From positions 2,274,501 to 2,338,500 of the forward strand of contig NZ_CP022222.1 of NCBI RefSeq assembly GCF_009930815.1: a stretch of DNA of 64,000 nt. Direction: 5' to 3'. This DNA is from Bradyrhizobium sp. CCBAU 051011. GTDB lineage: Bacteria > Pseudomonadota > Alphaproteobacteria > Rhizobiales > Xanthobacteraceae. The translations under genes and the position numbers were made by a program. The notes under the pieces were generated by a model. The model was given only the letters and a program-made list of their open reading frames with translations, was not told the origin of the DNA and did no database searches. Within the stretch, counting starts at the first letter, position 1, and each line of letters opens with the position of its first letter. Positions 48,635 to 57,817 of the stretch are shown here, one piece after another.

Positions 48635-49732
48635 TCAGGCAGCGGTGGCGAGGCGCCACTCTGTCCGAACGTCTTCATTCGTCTCGGTGCCGATCGCCTT
48701 CGCCGCCAGTGCGTTAAATCTCTCGCGATCCACCAACTGCGACAGCGCCCATATCGCCGCGCCGCGGACCAGCGGGCTTGCGTCATCAAGCAAACGCTCG
48801 GCCTCTGCCGCCAGCGACGCATCCTCCGCATTGCCGATCGCGATCAGCACGTTGCGGATGAAACGGTCGCGGCCAATGCGCTTGACCGGGGATTTCGAAA
48901 ACAGCGCGCGAAACGCGGTGTCGTCGAGCCGCGCGAGATCGGAAAGCTGTGGTGCTCGCAATTCGGCGCGCGCGGCGAGTTTGGCTTCACTGCTTTTCCT
49001 TGCAAACTTGTTCCACGGGCACACCGCAAGACAATCGTCGCAGCCATAGATGCGGTTGCCGATGGCTTTGCGAAATTCGCGCGGGATCGGGCCCTTGTTC
49101 TCGATCGTGAGATAGGAAATGCAGCGCCGCGCATCGAGCTTGTAGGGAGCCGGAAACGCCGCGGTCGGGCAGATCTCCTGGCAGGCGTTGCAGGAGCCGC
49201 AATGATCGGTGTCGGCGGCATCGCGCGGCAGGTCGGATGCGGTGAAAATCGCGCCGAGAAACAGCCATGAGCCGAATTCGCGCGAGACCAGGTTGGTGTG
49301 CTTGCCCTGCCAGCCAACTCCCGCCGCCTGCGCCAACGGCTTTTCCATCACGGCCGCGGTATCGATGAACACCTTCACCTCGTCGCCTGAGGCCGCGACC
49401 AGCCACCTTGCCAGCGTCTTCAGACGTTTCTTGATGACGTCATGATAATCGTCGCCCTGTGCGTAGGCCGATATCGCCCCGCTTGTGCGCTTGGCAAGAA
49501 GTGCAAGCGGATCTTCAGTGGGGCCGTAGTTGACGCCGAGCATGATGATCGAGCGGACGCCGGGCCACAGCACGCGCGGGTCCATCCGCCGCTCGGGCTG
49601 CGCCGCGAGCCAGTCCATGTCGCCATGCGCGCCGGCAGCGAGGAATTCGCGGAAATATTTTCCGGCACTAGCGATCGCGTCCGGACCGGTCACGCCGATG
49701 CAGTCGAAGCCGAGTGTCTCCGCCTCGCGCAT
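48635..49732 (-). CDS. queG: Epoxyqueuosine reductase
   Basis: Reduces epoxyqueuosine to queuosine in tRNA, using cobalamin and two [4Fe-4S] clusters. Cluster motifs are [13 protein letters not shown] and [10 protein letters not shown]; the C-terminus has HEAT-like helices ([25 protein letters not shown]). The ATG at 49730-49732 gives 365 aa. The family normally has about 16 more N-terminal residues, and the frame is open up to a CTG at 49778-49780 that overlaps the GST stop (CTGA), so a non-ATG coupled start is plausible. Confidence 0.9.
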   Translation of the reverse strand: MREAETLGFDCIGVTGPDAIASAGKYFREFLAAGAHGDMDWLAAQPERRMDPRVLWPGVRSIIMLGVNYGPTEDPLALLAKRTSGAISAYAQGDDYHDVIKKRLKTLARWLVAASGDEVKVFIDTAAVMEKPLAQAAGVGWQGKHTNLVSREFGSWLFLGAIFTASDLPRDAADTDHCGSCNACQEICPTAAFPAPYKLDARRCISYLTIENKGPIPREFRKAIGNRIYGCDDCLAVCPWNKFARKSSEAKLAARAELRAPQLSDLARLDDTAFRALFSKSPVKRIGRDRFIRNVLIAIGNAEDASLAAEAERLLDDASPLVRGAAIWALSQLVDRERFNALAAKAIGTETNEDVRTEWRLATAA

Positions 49733-49776
49733 GAGCGCGGTCTTCAAGTCGGCGGCGGAGAGTTTGACGGCCTTGT

Positions 49777-50469
49777 TCAGAAGTCGAGGTCCACGTAGGT
49801 GCGCGAGGCCGGCACGCCCGCCAGCCATTCGCTCAGCAGCGGGCGGAACGACGGGCGGGATTTTACCCGCGCGTACCACGCCTTTGCCGCGTCGTCCTCG
49901 CTCCATGGCACGTCGCCCAGATAATCGATCGCCGAAAGATGCGCCGCGGCGGCGAGGTCCGCGTAGCTCAGGCGGTCGCCGGCGAGGAAATTCCGCGTCT
50001 GCGCCAGCCAGCCGATATAGGCCAGATGATAGCGCACATTGGCCTTGGCCGCGCGGATTACGTCGGCCGCCGGCGCCCCGCCGCCATTCTCCTCGCTCAT
50101 GAACCGCTTGTAGATGCGCTCGGTCACCAGCGGGTTCGAGGCCTCCTCGAAGAATTTTTCGTTGAACCACGCCATCAGCCGGCGCACCTCGACACGCTCG
50201 CCCATCGAGGCCGGCAGCAGCCGCCGGTCACCCGCTTCCAGGCCGTGCGTCTCGTCGAGATATTCGGCAATGACGCCGGCGCCCGGGATCGGCGGAAAGC
50301 CGTCGGCCATCAACACCGGCGTTGTGCCGGCCGGATTGAGCACGAGGAACCCCTCACGCCGCTCCCACGCCCGCTCTTCCACCAGGCGCAGGTCGAGGCC
50401 GTGTTCGCCGAGCACCAGGCGAATGAAGCGCGAATGCGGGCAGAACGGGTGGTGATAAAGCGTGTACAT
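49777..50469 (-). CDS. Glutathione S-transferase family protein
   Basis: A 230-aa GST. The N-terminal thioredoxin-like domain has [25 protein letters not shown] with a possible catalytic Cys, and [15 protein letters not shown] (cis-Pro). The C-terminal helical domain includes [29 protein letters not shown]. The substrate is unknown. It is immediately upstream of queG on the same strand, an arrangement seen in other alphaproteobacteria. The ATG at 50467-50469 is used. Confidence 0.9.
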   Translation of the reverse strand: MYTLYHHPFCPHSRFIRLVLGEHGLDLRLVEERAWERREGFLVLNPAGTTPVLMADGFPPIPGAGVIAEYLDETHGLEAGDRRLLPASMGERVEVRRLMAWFNEKFFEEASNPLVTERIYKRFMSEENGGGAPAADVIRAAKANVRYHLAYIGWLAQTRNFLAGDRLSYADLAAAAHLSAIDYLGDVPWSEDDAAKAWYARVKSRPSFRPLLSEWLAGVPASRTYVDLDF

Positions 50470-50642
50470 GAAATCCTTGGGGTAAATCGCGCCTGAAGGA
50501 ACCCTCAAACCGCGTCATGCGAATCGGGACACTAGCCAAGCAGGCGCATGAGGCAACCTATGTTTGGCGTTTTTTTGCGATTGCGGCATGGGGAGGAATA
50601 GGCGAGAAGAACGCGCTTTTTCCAGCCAGAATGGACCACACC

Positions 50643-51449
50643 ATGATGTCGGATGCAGTGAAGGCGGTGATTCTCGGCATCATCGAGGGTATCACGGAAT
50701 TTCTCCCGGTTTCCTCCACGGGCCACATGCTGCTCGCGCAACGCTTCTTTGGCCTCGGCGAGGGCGCCTTCTGGCAGAGTTTTGTGATCCTGATTCAGCT
50801 CGGCGCGATCCTTGCCATCGTCATGCTGTATTTCGTCAAGCTGTCGCGCGTGGCGCTCGGGATGTTCACAAATCCCGACGACCGCCGCTTCGTCATCGGC
50901 GTGCTGTTGGCATTCCTGCCTGCGGTCGTCATCGGCCTGATTGCGGGAAAATACATCAAGGAGCTGCTGTTCAATCCATGGGTGGTGAACTTCACGCTGA
51001 TTGTCGGCGGCGCGATCCTGCTCTGGGTCGATCAGCTCGAATTGAAGCCGACCGAGGATGACGCCACGCGCTATCCGCTGTTGATGTATCTTTGGATCGG
51101 CATCGCGCAATGCGTGGCGATGATTCCCGGCGTATCGCGCTCCGGCGCCAGCATCGTGGCGGCAATGCTGCTCGGTGGTGACAAGCGATCGGCGGCGGAG
51201 TTCTCGTTCTTTCTGGCGATTCCGACCATGGTCGGCGCGTTCGCCTATGACTTCTACAAGAACCGCGCCGAGATGACACTCGATCACGTCGGCATCCTCG
51301 CGATCGGCTTCGTGGTCTCCTTCATCACGGCGGCGATCGTGGTGAAGACGTTCCTGACCTACGTCACCCGCCACGGCTTCACGTTCTTTGCGTGGTGGCG
51401 CGTCGTCATCGGCACGATCGGCCTGATCGCGCTGGCGCTGGGGAAGTAA
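50643..51449 (+). CDS. uppP: Undecaprenyl-diphosphatase (BacA/UppP)
   Basis: Recycles undecaprenyl diphosphate to the monophosphate carrier at the cytoplasmic membrane. The 268-aa multi-helix protein has the motifs GIIEGITEFLPVSSTGHML and MIPGVSRSGASIVAAMLLGGDKRSAAEFSFF. The ATG at 50643 (MMSDAVKAV) fits the family; the frame runs open to 50517 without similarity. It confers bacitracin tolerance in other bacteria. Confidence 0.95.
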   Translation: MMSDAVKAVILGIIEGITEFLPVSSTGHMLLAQRFFGLGEGAFWQSFVILIQLGAILAIVMLYFVKLSRVALGMFTNPDDRRFVIGVLLAFLPAVVIGLIAGKYIKELLFNPWVVNFTLIVGGAILLWVDQLELKPTEDDATRYPLLMYLWIGIAQCVAMIPGVSRSGASIVAAMLLGGDKRSAAEFSFFLAIPTMVGAFAYDFYKNRAEMTLDHVGILAIGFVVSFITAAIVVKTFLTYVTRHGFTFFAWWRVVIGTIGLIALALGK

Positions 51450-51461
51450 GATCCGAAAATT

Positions 51462-51548
51462 GTAGGGTGGGCAAAGGCGCTCTTGCGCCGTGCCCACCAT
51501 TTATCTCGGCGGCGCGAATGGTGGGCACGCTTCGCTTTCCCACCCTAC
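51462..51548. repeat. Dispersed palindromic repeat, family A, copy 4
   Basis: Paired arms gtagggtgggcaaagg...gtgcccacc and ggtgggcac...ttcccaccctac between the convergent uppP and NDUFA9-like genes. Confidence 0.8.
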
Positions 51549-51552
51549 GAAA

Positions 51553-52521
51553 CTACGCGCTCTTGCGCTGAAACTGCCCGGCGGCGCGGAAGCGCCAGAG
51601 ATATTGCGGGGCGACCGCCTGCATCGAATCGGGGGTGATGCCGAGCCCTTCCAACGTGAGCCCTGCTGCCTTGGCGGCGTCAGACACCACATTGTCCGAC
51701 TGCAGCATCGCCACCTGGTCCGGCGTCAGCTTCAGTGGACCCGGCGCAAATTGCAGGAAATGTGCCTGAAACCGCGCCAGTCCCCACGGCAGCGACAGCA
51801 GCATGCGCTTGCGCTCGGTGATCGCGAGAATGGTTTCCATGATCTCGCGCATGGTCAGCACTTCCGGTCCACCGAGCTCGTAAACGGCGCCCGGCTTCGT
51901 CTTGCCGTCGACGGCATTGGCCACAGCGGCCGCGACGTCGGCGACATAGGCCGGCTGCATCCGGGTTTCGCCGCCGCCGATCAGCGGCAGGAAGGGCGAG
52001 ATCCGGGCCAGCGAAGCAAAGCGATTGGTGAATTGATCCTCGGGCCCGAACAGGAGCGAGGGCCGCAGGATGGTGGCGGAGGGCACCGCCGCAAGGACGG
52101 CCTTCTCTCCGGCCGCCTTGGCGCGGCTGTAAGCCGAGGGCGAGTTCTCGTCGGCGCCGATCGCGGATACATGCACCATTCGCGCGCCGGTGGCGCTTGC
52201 CGTCCTGGCGATGGTTTCGGCCCCCTTGGCCTGTACGGCGTCAAAGGTCTGCGCACCGCTCTCGGCCAGGACGCCGACCAGGTTGATGGCGACCGCCGAA
52301 TCGCGCATCGCCGCCTCGACGGAGGCCGGATAGCGCAGATTGGTCTGCACGGCGTGGATCTGGCCGACCCGGCCGAGCGGCTGCAGGTGCCCGGCCAGTT
52401 CCGGCCGCCGCACCGCCACCCTGATCCGGTATTCTCGCTTGGCCAGCGCCCGCACCACGTTTCGCCCGAGAAACCCCGATCCGCCAAAGACCGTAACGAG
52501 CGTTTCCAGGTTCGATGTCAT
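51553..52521 (-). CDS. Complex I NDUFA9-like NAD(P)-binding protein
   Basis: A 322-aa atypical short-chain dehydrogenase. The dinucleotide loop is VTVFGGSGFLGRNVVRAL near the N-terminus, with AINLVGVLAESG and YSRAKAAGEKAV (the modified YxxxK) following. Homologues in alphaproteobacteria resemble the mitochondrial complex I accessory subunit NDUFA9 and are often called complex I NDUFA9 family. Quinone or lipid binding is inferred only. Confidence 0.87.
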   Translation of the reverse strand: MTSNLETLVTVFGGSGFLGRNVVRALAKREYRIRVAVRRPELAGHLQPLGRVGQIHAVQTNLRYPASVEAAMRDSAVAINLVGVLAESGAQTFDAVQAKGAETIARTASATGARMVHVSAIGADENSPSAYSRAKAAGEKAVLAAVPSATILRPSLLFGPEDQFTNRFASLARISPFLPLIGGGETRMQPAYVADVAAAVANAVDGKTKPGAVYELGGPEVLTMREIMETILAITERKRMLLSLPWGLARFQAHFLQFAPGPLKLTPDQVAMLQSDNVVSDAAKAAGLTLEGLGITPDSMQAVAPQYLWRFRAAGQFQRKSA

Positions 52522-52669
52522 CGGGTCAATTCCTGCCGGTCAAATTCGAACGATAACGGTGGGATTTAGCGGATTCGCGATACGCCAACGTGACCCTGCT
52601 GTACAGCGTATTCGGAAGGCGATGAAGCGATTTGACAAGCGCGTGACCGTTCCTTACTAACCCGCCCGG

Positions 52670-52745
<76 letters not shown>

Positions 52746-52756
<11 letters not shown>

Positions 52757-52809
52757 TTGCCCTTGCCCATGATTCGCGAAAATGCGGGCTGCTTGGTCCG
52801 CTGACGGGT
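52746..52809 (+). repeat. Direct repeat attL-like, overlapping the tRNA-Leu 3' end
   Basis: Starts with the last 11 nt of tRNA-Leu (cctgggcacca) and continues tgcccttgcccatgattcg. A diverged copy lies at 55496-55562, sharing most positions with a few indels. It is consistent with the left end of an integrated element. Confidence 0.8.
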
Positions 52810-52839
52810 GCACGAGACCGGGCACAGCGGGCAGCCGAC

Positions 52840-53736
52840 TCATCGCGATTGGAAACGGAACAGGCTCCTCGCCCGGCTGACGATTGGCAGGGCCAGCGAG
52901 AAGGCTTTGACGAACCAGCCAGGGCTCCCCAGGTGGCGCAGCGCTTCAATTGCACCCGCTGCGTGAGCTTCTTGAAAGTGAGCATCGCTGAAGTGCTCTG
53001 GATTGGCGTACCACTCCAAACATCGCGCAATACCCTCCTGCAGTTCGGCGCTGTCGGGCAAGCGAACAGCAAAGGCTAGCTCTCGGCGGAAGCAGATGGC
53101 CTCGATTCTTGCGCGCCGCTGTTCCTCGTATTCGATCCCGCATCGTTCGAGCCTTGCGTGTGTGGCTTCGTGCACGATCGTTGATGCGATCTGCTCGACC
53201 GTCGTGGCCGGGTCGGCCACATATCGCTCATCGAGGACGCAGGCCCTGAGTGAATGGTTGTATGCGCCAAGGCCGTGCGGCAGCAGGTGCAACCAAACTC
53301 GTTCAAGCTCGCGGGTGATGCGTGCGTAGTCCAGCGGGCTATGCTGCTTGATGAGCAGCAACGCACCTTCGACGCGCGTCAAGTCTTCGGGCCTGCCGCG
53401 CCAACATCCGATCCAGATTCCATCAAGGTGCCGGCCGGTGGACCTCGCGAGTTGAATTCTGTCGACGAGGCGAGGACGTGCCTGAGGCGGCCTATGGGGT
53501 TTCTTGCTCATCAGGATGCAATCAGAACCGGCTACGATCCGGGGCAGGCACGCCATGAAGCCTCTCGCGCTGGGCTCGAGCCAGACCAGGCGTTTCATCG
53601 CCGACTTCTTGAGTGAGGCAGCGCGTTTCAAATGCGACGCCATAAATTCGGCGCGGGCGATCCAGCCGTTCAGCTCCTGTAAGCTCAGCTTCGCTGCATC
53701 TGCCTCAGTCTCTGGTGCTCCTGATCGTTCGCCCAT
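52840..53736 (-). CDS. Uncharacterised HEATH-motif metalloprotein
   Basis: A 298-aa protein, no clear signal peptide. The zincin-like motif H189-E-A-T-H193 lies in ASTIVHEATHARLERCG, followed by E212 in RRARIEAICFRREL, a plausible third zinc ligand about 19 residues on. A hydrophobic C-terminal part ends LALPIVSRARSLFRFQSR. I do not recognise the family; a metallopeptidase or a minigluzincin-like domain is possible. It is the last gene of a minus-strand run in the island, 11 bp after the 125-aa gene. Confidence 0.72.
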   Translation of the reverse strand: MGERSGAPETEADAAKLSLQELNGWIARAEFMASHLKRAASLKKSAMKRLVWLEPSARGFMACLPRIVAGSDCILMSKKPHRPPQARPRLVDRIQLARSTGRHLDGIWIGCWRGRPEDLTRVEGALLLIKQHSPLDYARITRELERVWLHLLPHGLGAYNHSLRACVLDERYVADPATTVEQIASTIVHEATHARLERCGIEYEEQRRARIEAICFRRELAFAVRLPDSAELQEGIARCLEWYANPEHFSDAHFQEAHAAGAIEALRHLGSPGWFVKAFSLALPIVSRARSLFRFQSR

Positions 53737-53746
53737 TTTCCGAGCC

Positions 53747-54124
53747 TCAAGCGTCAGTTAGATAGATGGAGATGCCGATATCCATCCCTGTCTCACCCGC
53801 AACGGCAGCTAGTCGTGCAGGAATTTCCAGGGACTTCATGACGGCCGAATCGGGAAATGCCACCGCAATGTCCATCTGCGAGGATCCAATGAGGTTTTCT
53901 GAGACCAGCCGCTGCATGCGGGCACCGATCGATTGAACGCAATCGAGAGCAGCAGCCCATTGGTCCTGATCACCTGGAATGTGGATCTGGGCATACGCGC
54001 AGACGCGATCCGTTGGCTGCTCGTAGCGATCCAGGGGCCGTCCCAACGCCGCCTCCAAGTCAGGCCGCGACAAGGTGACGTCTGGTATTCGGATCACGAT
54101 TCCAAGGGGCTGCCGATTGACCAT
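53747..54124 (-). CDS. Unknown 125-aa protein (gene A family)
   Basis: A 125-aa acidic protein, MVNRQPLGIVIRIPDVTLSRPDLEAALGRPLDRYEQ at the start and ARLAAVAGETGMDIGISIYLTDA at the end. The C-terminal pattern is loosely like DUF4279 or immunity-type proteins; this is a guess. A truncated paralogue of its N-terminus lies at 54653-54850, on a 115-bp direct repeat. It is followed after 11 bp by the HEATH protein. Confidence 0.65.
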   Translation of the reverse strand: MVNRQPLGIVIRIPDVTLSRPDLEAALGRPLDRYEQPTDRVCAYAQIHIPGDQDQWAAALDCVQSIGARMQRLVSENLIGSSQMDIAVAFPDSAVMKSLEIPARLAAVAGETGMDIGISIYLTDA

Positions 54125-54131
54125 TTTTCAT
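54017..54131. repeat. 115-bp direct repeat, copy A
   Basis: Covers the start of the 125-aa gene and its ribosome site. Matches 54743-54857 with only a few differences (for example gatccagggg versus ggtccagagg). Confidence 0.88.
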
Positions 54132-54143
54132 TCCGTCACTTCG

Positions 54144-54656
54144 TTACCGATCAGCGCGACGCCAATATCCGAGCCCGGTCAACTGCCTGACCAGCAACCC
54201 GCCACTGAAGCCTCGGTAGATTTCCAAACGATCGTCGTGCGAGAGGAACAGAAGCTGTCGTCCCGGCTTCGCCTCGACCAAAGCGTCCCAGCCCAGTTCA
54301 AGGGCAAACTTCACCGTCTTGGACAACCGTTCGACCTCGTTCGCTTCGAACCGATGGCCAGGGGCTTGGTACAGTCGACGCTCCTCATTATTCGCAGCTC
54401 GCCATTTTCTGTACCGCCTCCAGCTTTCTGTCGACGCCGAAGGCTCGTCCCACCCGTCGCCGCTAAGGCACCACAAAAAAACCAGCGTAGCCTCGGAAAA
54501 TTTCCCGATCGATAGCGCGATTGTATTCGCGGCGGCCGCATAATCACGGTTGCCACTCTCGTAATAGAGAACTGATCTCGGATCAGCCTGTTCTGAGATC
54601 TCACGACGAAGCTTCTTCTCCAACAAAGTCGCTTCGTCTCGGGCCAAGAACTTCAT
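54144..54656 (-). CDS. Unknown 170-aa protein
   Basis: A 170-aa soluble, charged, tryptophan-containing protein starting MKFLARDEATLLEKKLRREI, with central SEATLVFLWCLSGDGWDEP and C-terminal GRQLLFLSHDDRLEIYRGFSGGLLVRQL. The family is not recognised. Its ATG overlaps the stop of the truncated gene A fragment (ATGA), so translation is coupled to that fragment. It is flanked on both sides by gene A sequence. Confidence 0.65.
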   Translation of the reverse strand: MKFLARDEATLLEKKLRREISEQADPRSVLYYESGNRDYAAAANTIALSIGKFSEATLVFLWCLSGDGWDEPSASTESWRRYRKWRAANNEERRLYQAPGHRFEANEVERLSKTVKFALELGWDALVEAKPGRQLLFLSHDDRLEIYRGFSGGLLVRQLTGLGYWRRADR

Positions 54657-54850
54657 TCTTTTATCCGTCGCCGAGAAACTGAATGACTATGCACGCCGTT
54701 CCGCCCGTCGATCTGAGCATATGCGGAGGCGCTGTCCCTTGCCTGCTCGTAGCGGTCCAGAGGCCGTCCCAACGCCGTCTCCAAGTCAGGCCGCGACAAG
54801 GTGACGTCTGGTATTCGGATCACGATTGCAAGTGGCTGCCGATTGACCAT
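54653..54850 (-). pseudogene. Truncated gene A paralogue
   Basis: A 65-aa frame whose first 36 residues match the start of the 125-aa protein nearly exactly (MVNRQPLAIVIRIPDVTLSR). The rest (ARDSASAYAQIDGRNGVHSHSVSRRRIKE) diverges after a few residues, so most of the gene is lost. It still has the start region and now leads by overlap into the 170-aa gene. Confidence 0.7.
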
Positions 54851-54857
54851 TTTTCAT
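54743..54857. repeat. 115-bp direct repeat, copy B
   Basis: Second copy of 54017-54131, about 726 bp away, covering the start of the truncated gene. It would allow loss or gain of the 170-aa gene by recombination. Confidence 0.88.
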
Positions 54858-54937
54858 CAGGCTGTGGGCCGTTGTGACGCTATTCCGGTGAAACTCGCTT
54901 GAGTTCGCCAGCTTTTGCCGAGGAAAATTTGCTATCA

Positions 54938-55363
54938 TCATTGCTGAGGCAGGTCAGTGTTGTTGACCACGCGATAAAAGTTCGTGATCAAGGTATTTCG
55001 GTCCTTCTGTGTAATTACGAACGCCCATGTTTCGACCCAAACCCCGTCATTGTCCTCGCCTGAGTCAATCGCAGAAACGATCATATTGGTCGCGACTCGG
55101 TCGATCTTGAATTTCCCTGGCTTGGCTTCAACGGTGAAGTCTTCACCAGTGAACACTTGAGGCCCCTCGTCTCGAATGATCATACGGATTGGGAGAGGCT
55201 TATCAGACGCGAACAACCCGGGACCGCTGACAGGACCAAGACTGCCCTCCCACGTGCCATTTGCACGGCCAAAGTCTTGGGCTTGGCCCGGCGTAGGGAT
55301 CGAGAGGGTCCATGCGATGACAAGAGCGCCGACCAGCAAGAATAGCCCACGCGCAATATGCAT
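54938..55363 (-). CDS. Exported hypothetical protein of the island
   Basis: A 141-aa product from the ATG at 55361-55363. The signal peptide is MHIARGLFLLVGALVIAWTLSIPTPGQAQ. The mature part has GTWEGSLGPVSGP, DFTVEAKPGKFKIDRVATNMIVSAIDSG and WVETWAFVITQKDRNTLITNFYRVVNN, a pattern of small periplasmic beta-barrel-like proteins. No function is known. It lies near the right end of the island. A longer frame to 55417 is less likely. Confidence 0.7.
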   Translation of the reverse strand: MHIARGLFLLVGALVIAWTLSIPTPGQAQDFGRANGTWEGSLGPVSGPGLFASDKPLPIRMIIRDEGPQVFTGEDFTVEAKPGKFKIDRVATNMIVSAIDSGEDNDGVWVETWAFVITQKDRNTLITNFYRVVNNTDLPQQ

Positions 55364-55495
55364 TCCTTGCTCCCTCTCTGCTTTTCGCAGCAATCCGCTT
55401 GGCTTTATCGCTAACAACTTTTAGGCGAGTCGCCGTTACGGACTACTTAAGGACACCGCTCAAGTGCCGTTGATCTCATCGACCCAAAAGAAAGC

Positions 55496-55562
55496 CCTGG
55501 GCACCAAGTGCCCTTGCCCATGATTCGCTGAAATGCGGTCTCTTTGATCCGCTGACCGGGTC
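55496..55562 (+). repeat. Direct repeat attR-like, duplicate of the tRNA-Leu 3' end
   Basis: Repeats the last 11 nt of tRNA-Leu (cctgggcacca) and the following tgcccttgcccatgattcg, about 2.75 kb away, with scattered differences and indels relative to 52746-52809. Confidence 0.8.
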
Positions 55563-55595
55563 CGCAATACCACCGGGCCCTCGTGCGCACCGACC

Positions 55596-56882
55596 TCAGG
55601 GATTTTCCGACGGCTTCGGTCGGCCGCTCGCGGCGAACGCCGCCTCGATGCGCGCATAGCCTTCGCTTGCGGCAGGCATCCGCGGGTCGAGCCCGCGGGC
55701 GATTCGGAAATCGTCGAGCGCTTCCGGCAGCCGGCCGAGCTTCTCGTGGCTTTGCGCACGCTCGACATAGAGGCCGGCCTGCATGGGCGCGTTGCGGATC
55801 GCGAGCGTGAAGTCGTCGAGTGCCTTGTCGTGCGCGCCACGCTCGCGAAACATGCCGCCGCGCTGCACATAGGGGCCGACCATGCGCGGGTCGAGGCGGA
55901 TCGCCTCGCTGAAATCCCTGGTGGCGCCATCGAGATTGCCGCCGGCGCGCCGCAGGATGCCGCGGGCCTCGTAGGCCTCGGCATGTCTGGGATCGAGGCG
56001 GATCGCCTCGTCGAAGTCGGCCGCCGCGCGTTCGCGCTGGCCGGCGGCGAGCGCAATCGTGCCGCGCGTGACCCGCGCCTCGGCCGACTTCGGATCGAGC
56101 CGCACGCCTTCCTCGGCTTCGGCGAGCGGATCGCCGGGCGCTTTCAACAAGGTCAGGGCGACGGCGCGGCGGCTGTGCGCGATGGCCAGGCCAGGCTCGA
56201 GCTTGATCGCCTGATCGAGATCGGCGAGCGCGCGCTCGGCGCTGCCGCCTTTGCGCAGCAGGCTGTCGGCCCGCTCAAGATAGAACACGGCGAAGTAGGG
56301 CTGGATCGCGATCGCCGCGGCGGCGTCGGCAATGGCGCGGTCGTGATCGCGCTTGCGGCGGTGGCTCGCCGCCCGCGCAATCTTGTAGAACGGATCGCCT
56401 GGATCCATCGCGATCGCCTGGTTGAGATCCCTGAGCGCGCCCTCGTCGTCGCCCTTCGCCTGATAGGCCTTGCCGCGCGCGGCGTAATGGCTTGCACGCC
56501 GCGCGTCGCGGCGGATCAGCTCGCTCAGGTCGGCGATGGCCAGATCGTGGTTGCCGAGCTTCTGGTAGGCCGCGGCCCGTTCGAGCAATGCCTGTGTCTC
56601 ACGCGGTTCGAGCCGGATCACCTCGCCAAAATCGACGATCGCTGAATCGAGTTCGCCCGTGGCGGCGAGATGGCGTCCGCGCGCCGTGTAAACCTTGGCG
56701 AGGTCGTGGGTCTTGAATTGCCGGCCGAGCGGCAGGATTTTTGTAATCAGGACGACGCGCGAGCAGGCGCTGACGGCTTCAGGGCCGCCGTCACCGGCCG
56801 TGCAGGCCGCGAAGTCGTCGGATGGCGAGCAGGCGGCGAGGCCGAGGGCAAGCCCGAGCAGCAATATGACGTCGCGAACCAC
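55596..56882 (-). CDS. TPR-repeat lipoprotein
   Basis: A 428-aa lipoprotein. The signal MVRDVILLLGLALGLAAC has a lipobox LAAC with Cys18. The mature part is a long series of tetratricopeptide repeats, with units such as AYQKLGNHDLAIADLSELIRRDARRA, KGDDEGALRDLNQAIAMDPGDP and AGQRERAAADFDEAIRLDPRHAEAYEARG. A scaffold role at the inner or outer membrane is inferred. It is the first resident gene to the right of the island. Confidence 0.88.
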   Translation of the reverse strand: MVRDVILLLGLALGLAACSPSDDFAACTAGDGGPEAVSACSRVVLITKILPLGRQFKTHDLAKVYTARGRHLAATGELDSAIVDFGEVIRLEPRETQALLERAAAYQKLGNHDLAIADLSELIRRDARRASHYAARGKAYQAKGDDEGALRDLNQAIAMDPGDPFYKIARAASHRRKRDHDRAIADAAAAIAIQPYFAVFYLERADSLLRKGGSAERALADLDQAIKLEPGLAIAHSRRAVALTLLKAPGDPLAEAEEGVRLDPKSAEARVTRGTIALAAGQRERAAADFDEAIRLDPRHAEAYEARGILRRAGGNLDGATRDFSEAIRLDPRMVGPYVQRGGMFRERGAHDKALDDFTLAIRNAPMQAGLYVERAQSHEKLGRLPEALDDFRIARGLDPRMPAASEGYARIEAAFAASGRPKPSENP

Positions 56883-57028
56883 AGCCTCACCTCGATGCCA
56901 ATTCGGCGAGGATTTGGTCGCTGCGCAGGCGCGCCGGGTTCGAGGTCGCCGGGCCGCTATGTCCGCGGGCGGATTTTTTCTGAAGCGTGAGCCAGCCCGC
57001 GACCGCGGTGACGCGACAGATCTGCGGG

Positions 57029-57271
57029 CTATGCCGCCGGATCCGGATCGTGCTCCGACGTATGTCCGTCCCGACCGCGGCTGAACACGCCATAGTCGCT
57101 GGATTTCATCCCGTTGCCGTTTGCCGTCGCAACCGTCAGCCCCAGCTTCAACAGCTCGCGCACCGCAGCGGCGCGGGTCGGCATGCGGTGCCTGAAGCGG
57201 AAATCATCGATCACGGTCAGTTCCTCGGGGGAGAGCATCACCTGGAGCCGTTCACCGCGGGTATCAGCCAT
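57029..57271 (-). CDS. Small ribbon-helix-helix-like protein
   Basis: An 80-aa protein from the ATG at 57269-57271: MADTRGERLQVMLSPEELTVIDDFRFRHRMPTRAAAVRELLKLGLT. The strand (ERLQVML) and two helices are typical of RHH DNA-binding proteins; the C-terminal tail is Asp/His-rich. The targets are unknown. Confidence 0.75.
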   Translation of the reverse strand: MADTRGERLQVMLSPEELTVIDDFRFRHRMPTRAAAVRELLKLGLTVATANGNGMKSSDYGVFSRGRDGHTSEHDPDPAA

Positions 57272-57463
57272 GGCAAGAGGTCCTGATTGAGGAAATTGAG
57301 CAGGGTTGTCCAATTGAGCCGCTTACTCAACGCGCGTCGTTGCAGCCGGTTCCATCAAACCCGATTCCGACTTCAAATTAGCTAAATACATCAGTAAAAA
57401 CAGTATTTTAGCGGTTGATTTACGGTTAGCCCAAGCGCATGATCTGGCCCCTGGAGTACGGCC

Positions 57464-57640
57464 ATGACAGAGCACATCAAGCTGCCGCGTAAGCTGTCCG
57501 AAGAGCAGGAATGTCCGCCGCCGCGACGACCGAGCCACGCCAAGGTCATCGAGAATCTTGACCGCTGGGCCAATAGTCCGGAGCTGCAGCCGCCGACATT
57601 GTCCGACAAGAAGGCCGCTCCTCCGAATGCCCCTAAATAA
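57464..57640 (+). CDS. Small hypothetical protein (58 aa)
   Basis: An ATG at 57464 after GGAG gives MTEHIKLPRKLSEEQECPPP, then SHAKVIENLDRWANSPELQPP and a TAA at 57638-57640. It is Pro- and Lys-rich with no signal or membrane segment. Coding support is a ribosome site and a plausible composition only. No family is recognised. Confidence 0.5.
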   Translation: MTEHIKLPRKLSEEQECPPPRRPSHAKVIENLDRWANSPELQPPTLSDKKAAPPNAPK

Positions 57641-57817
57641 GGCCTGCCACGCCGTCGCGACCGCGTCGCGCCAAGGCCGGGGAATGCACGTCCCGCGTGC
57701 AAAAATCCCGGCGAGGCCGCAAATTCCCGCCCTATAAGCCACGCCCAGCCGCTCGCCTCCCGCGGCTCGGAGCGCTAGTGTTCCGTCGAATCGACCAGAG
57801 ACACGAGGCTTTCCTTC

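Larger units (their letters stand above)
52757..55506. mobile_element. Small genomic island at tRNA-Leu, no integrase
   Basis: About 2.75 kb between the duplicated tRNA 3' ends. All recognisable genes inside are on the minus strand: an exported protein, a truncated gene, two unknown small proteins and a metalloprotein. No integrase or phage gene is present, so the element is a remnant or was mobilised in trans. Only the repeat and the odd gene content support the call. Confidence 0.65.
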
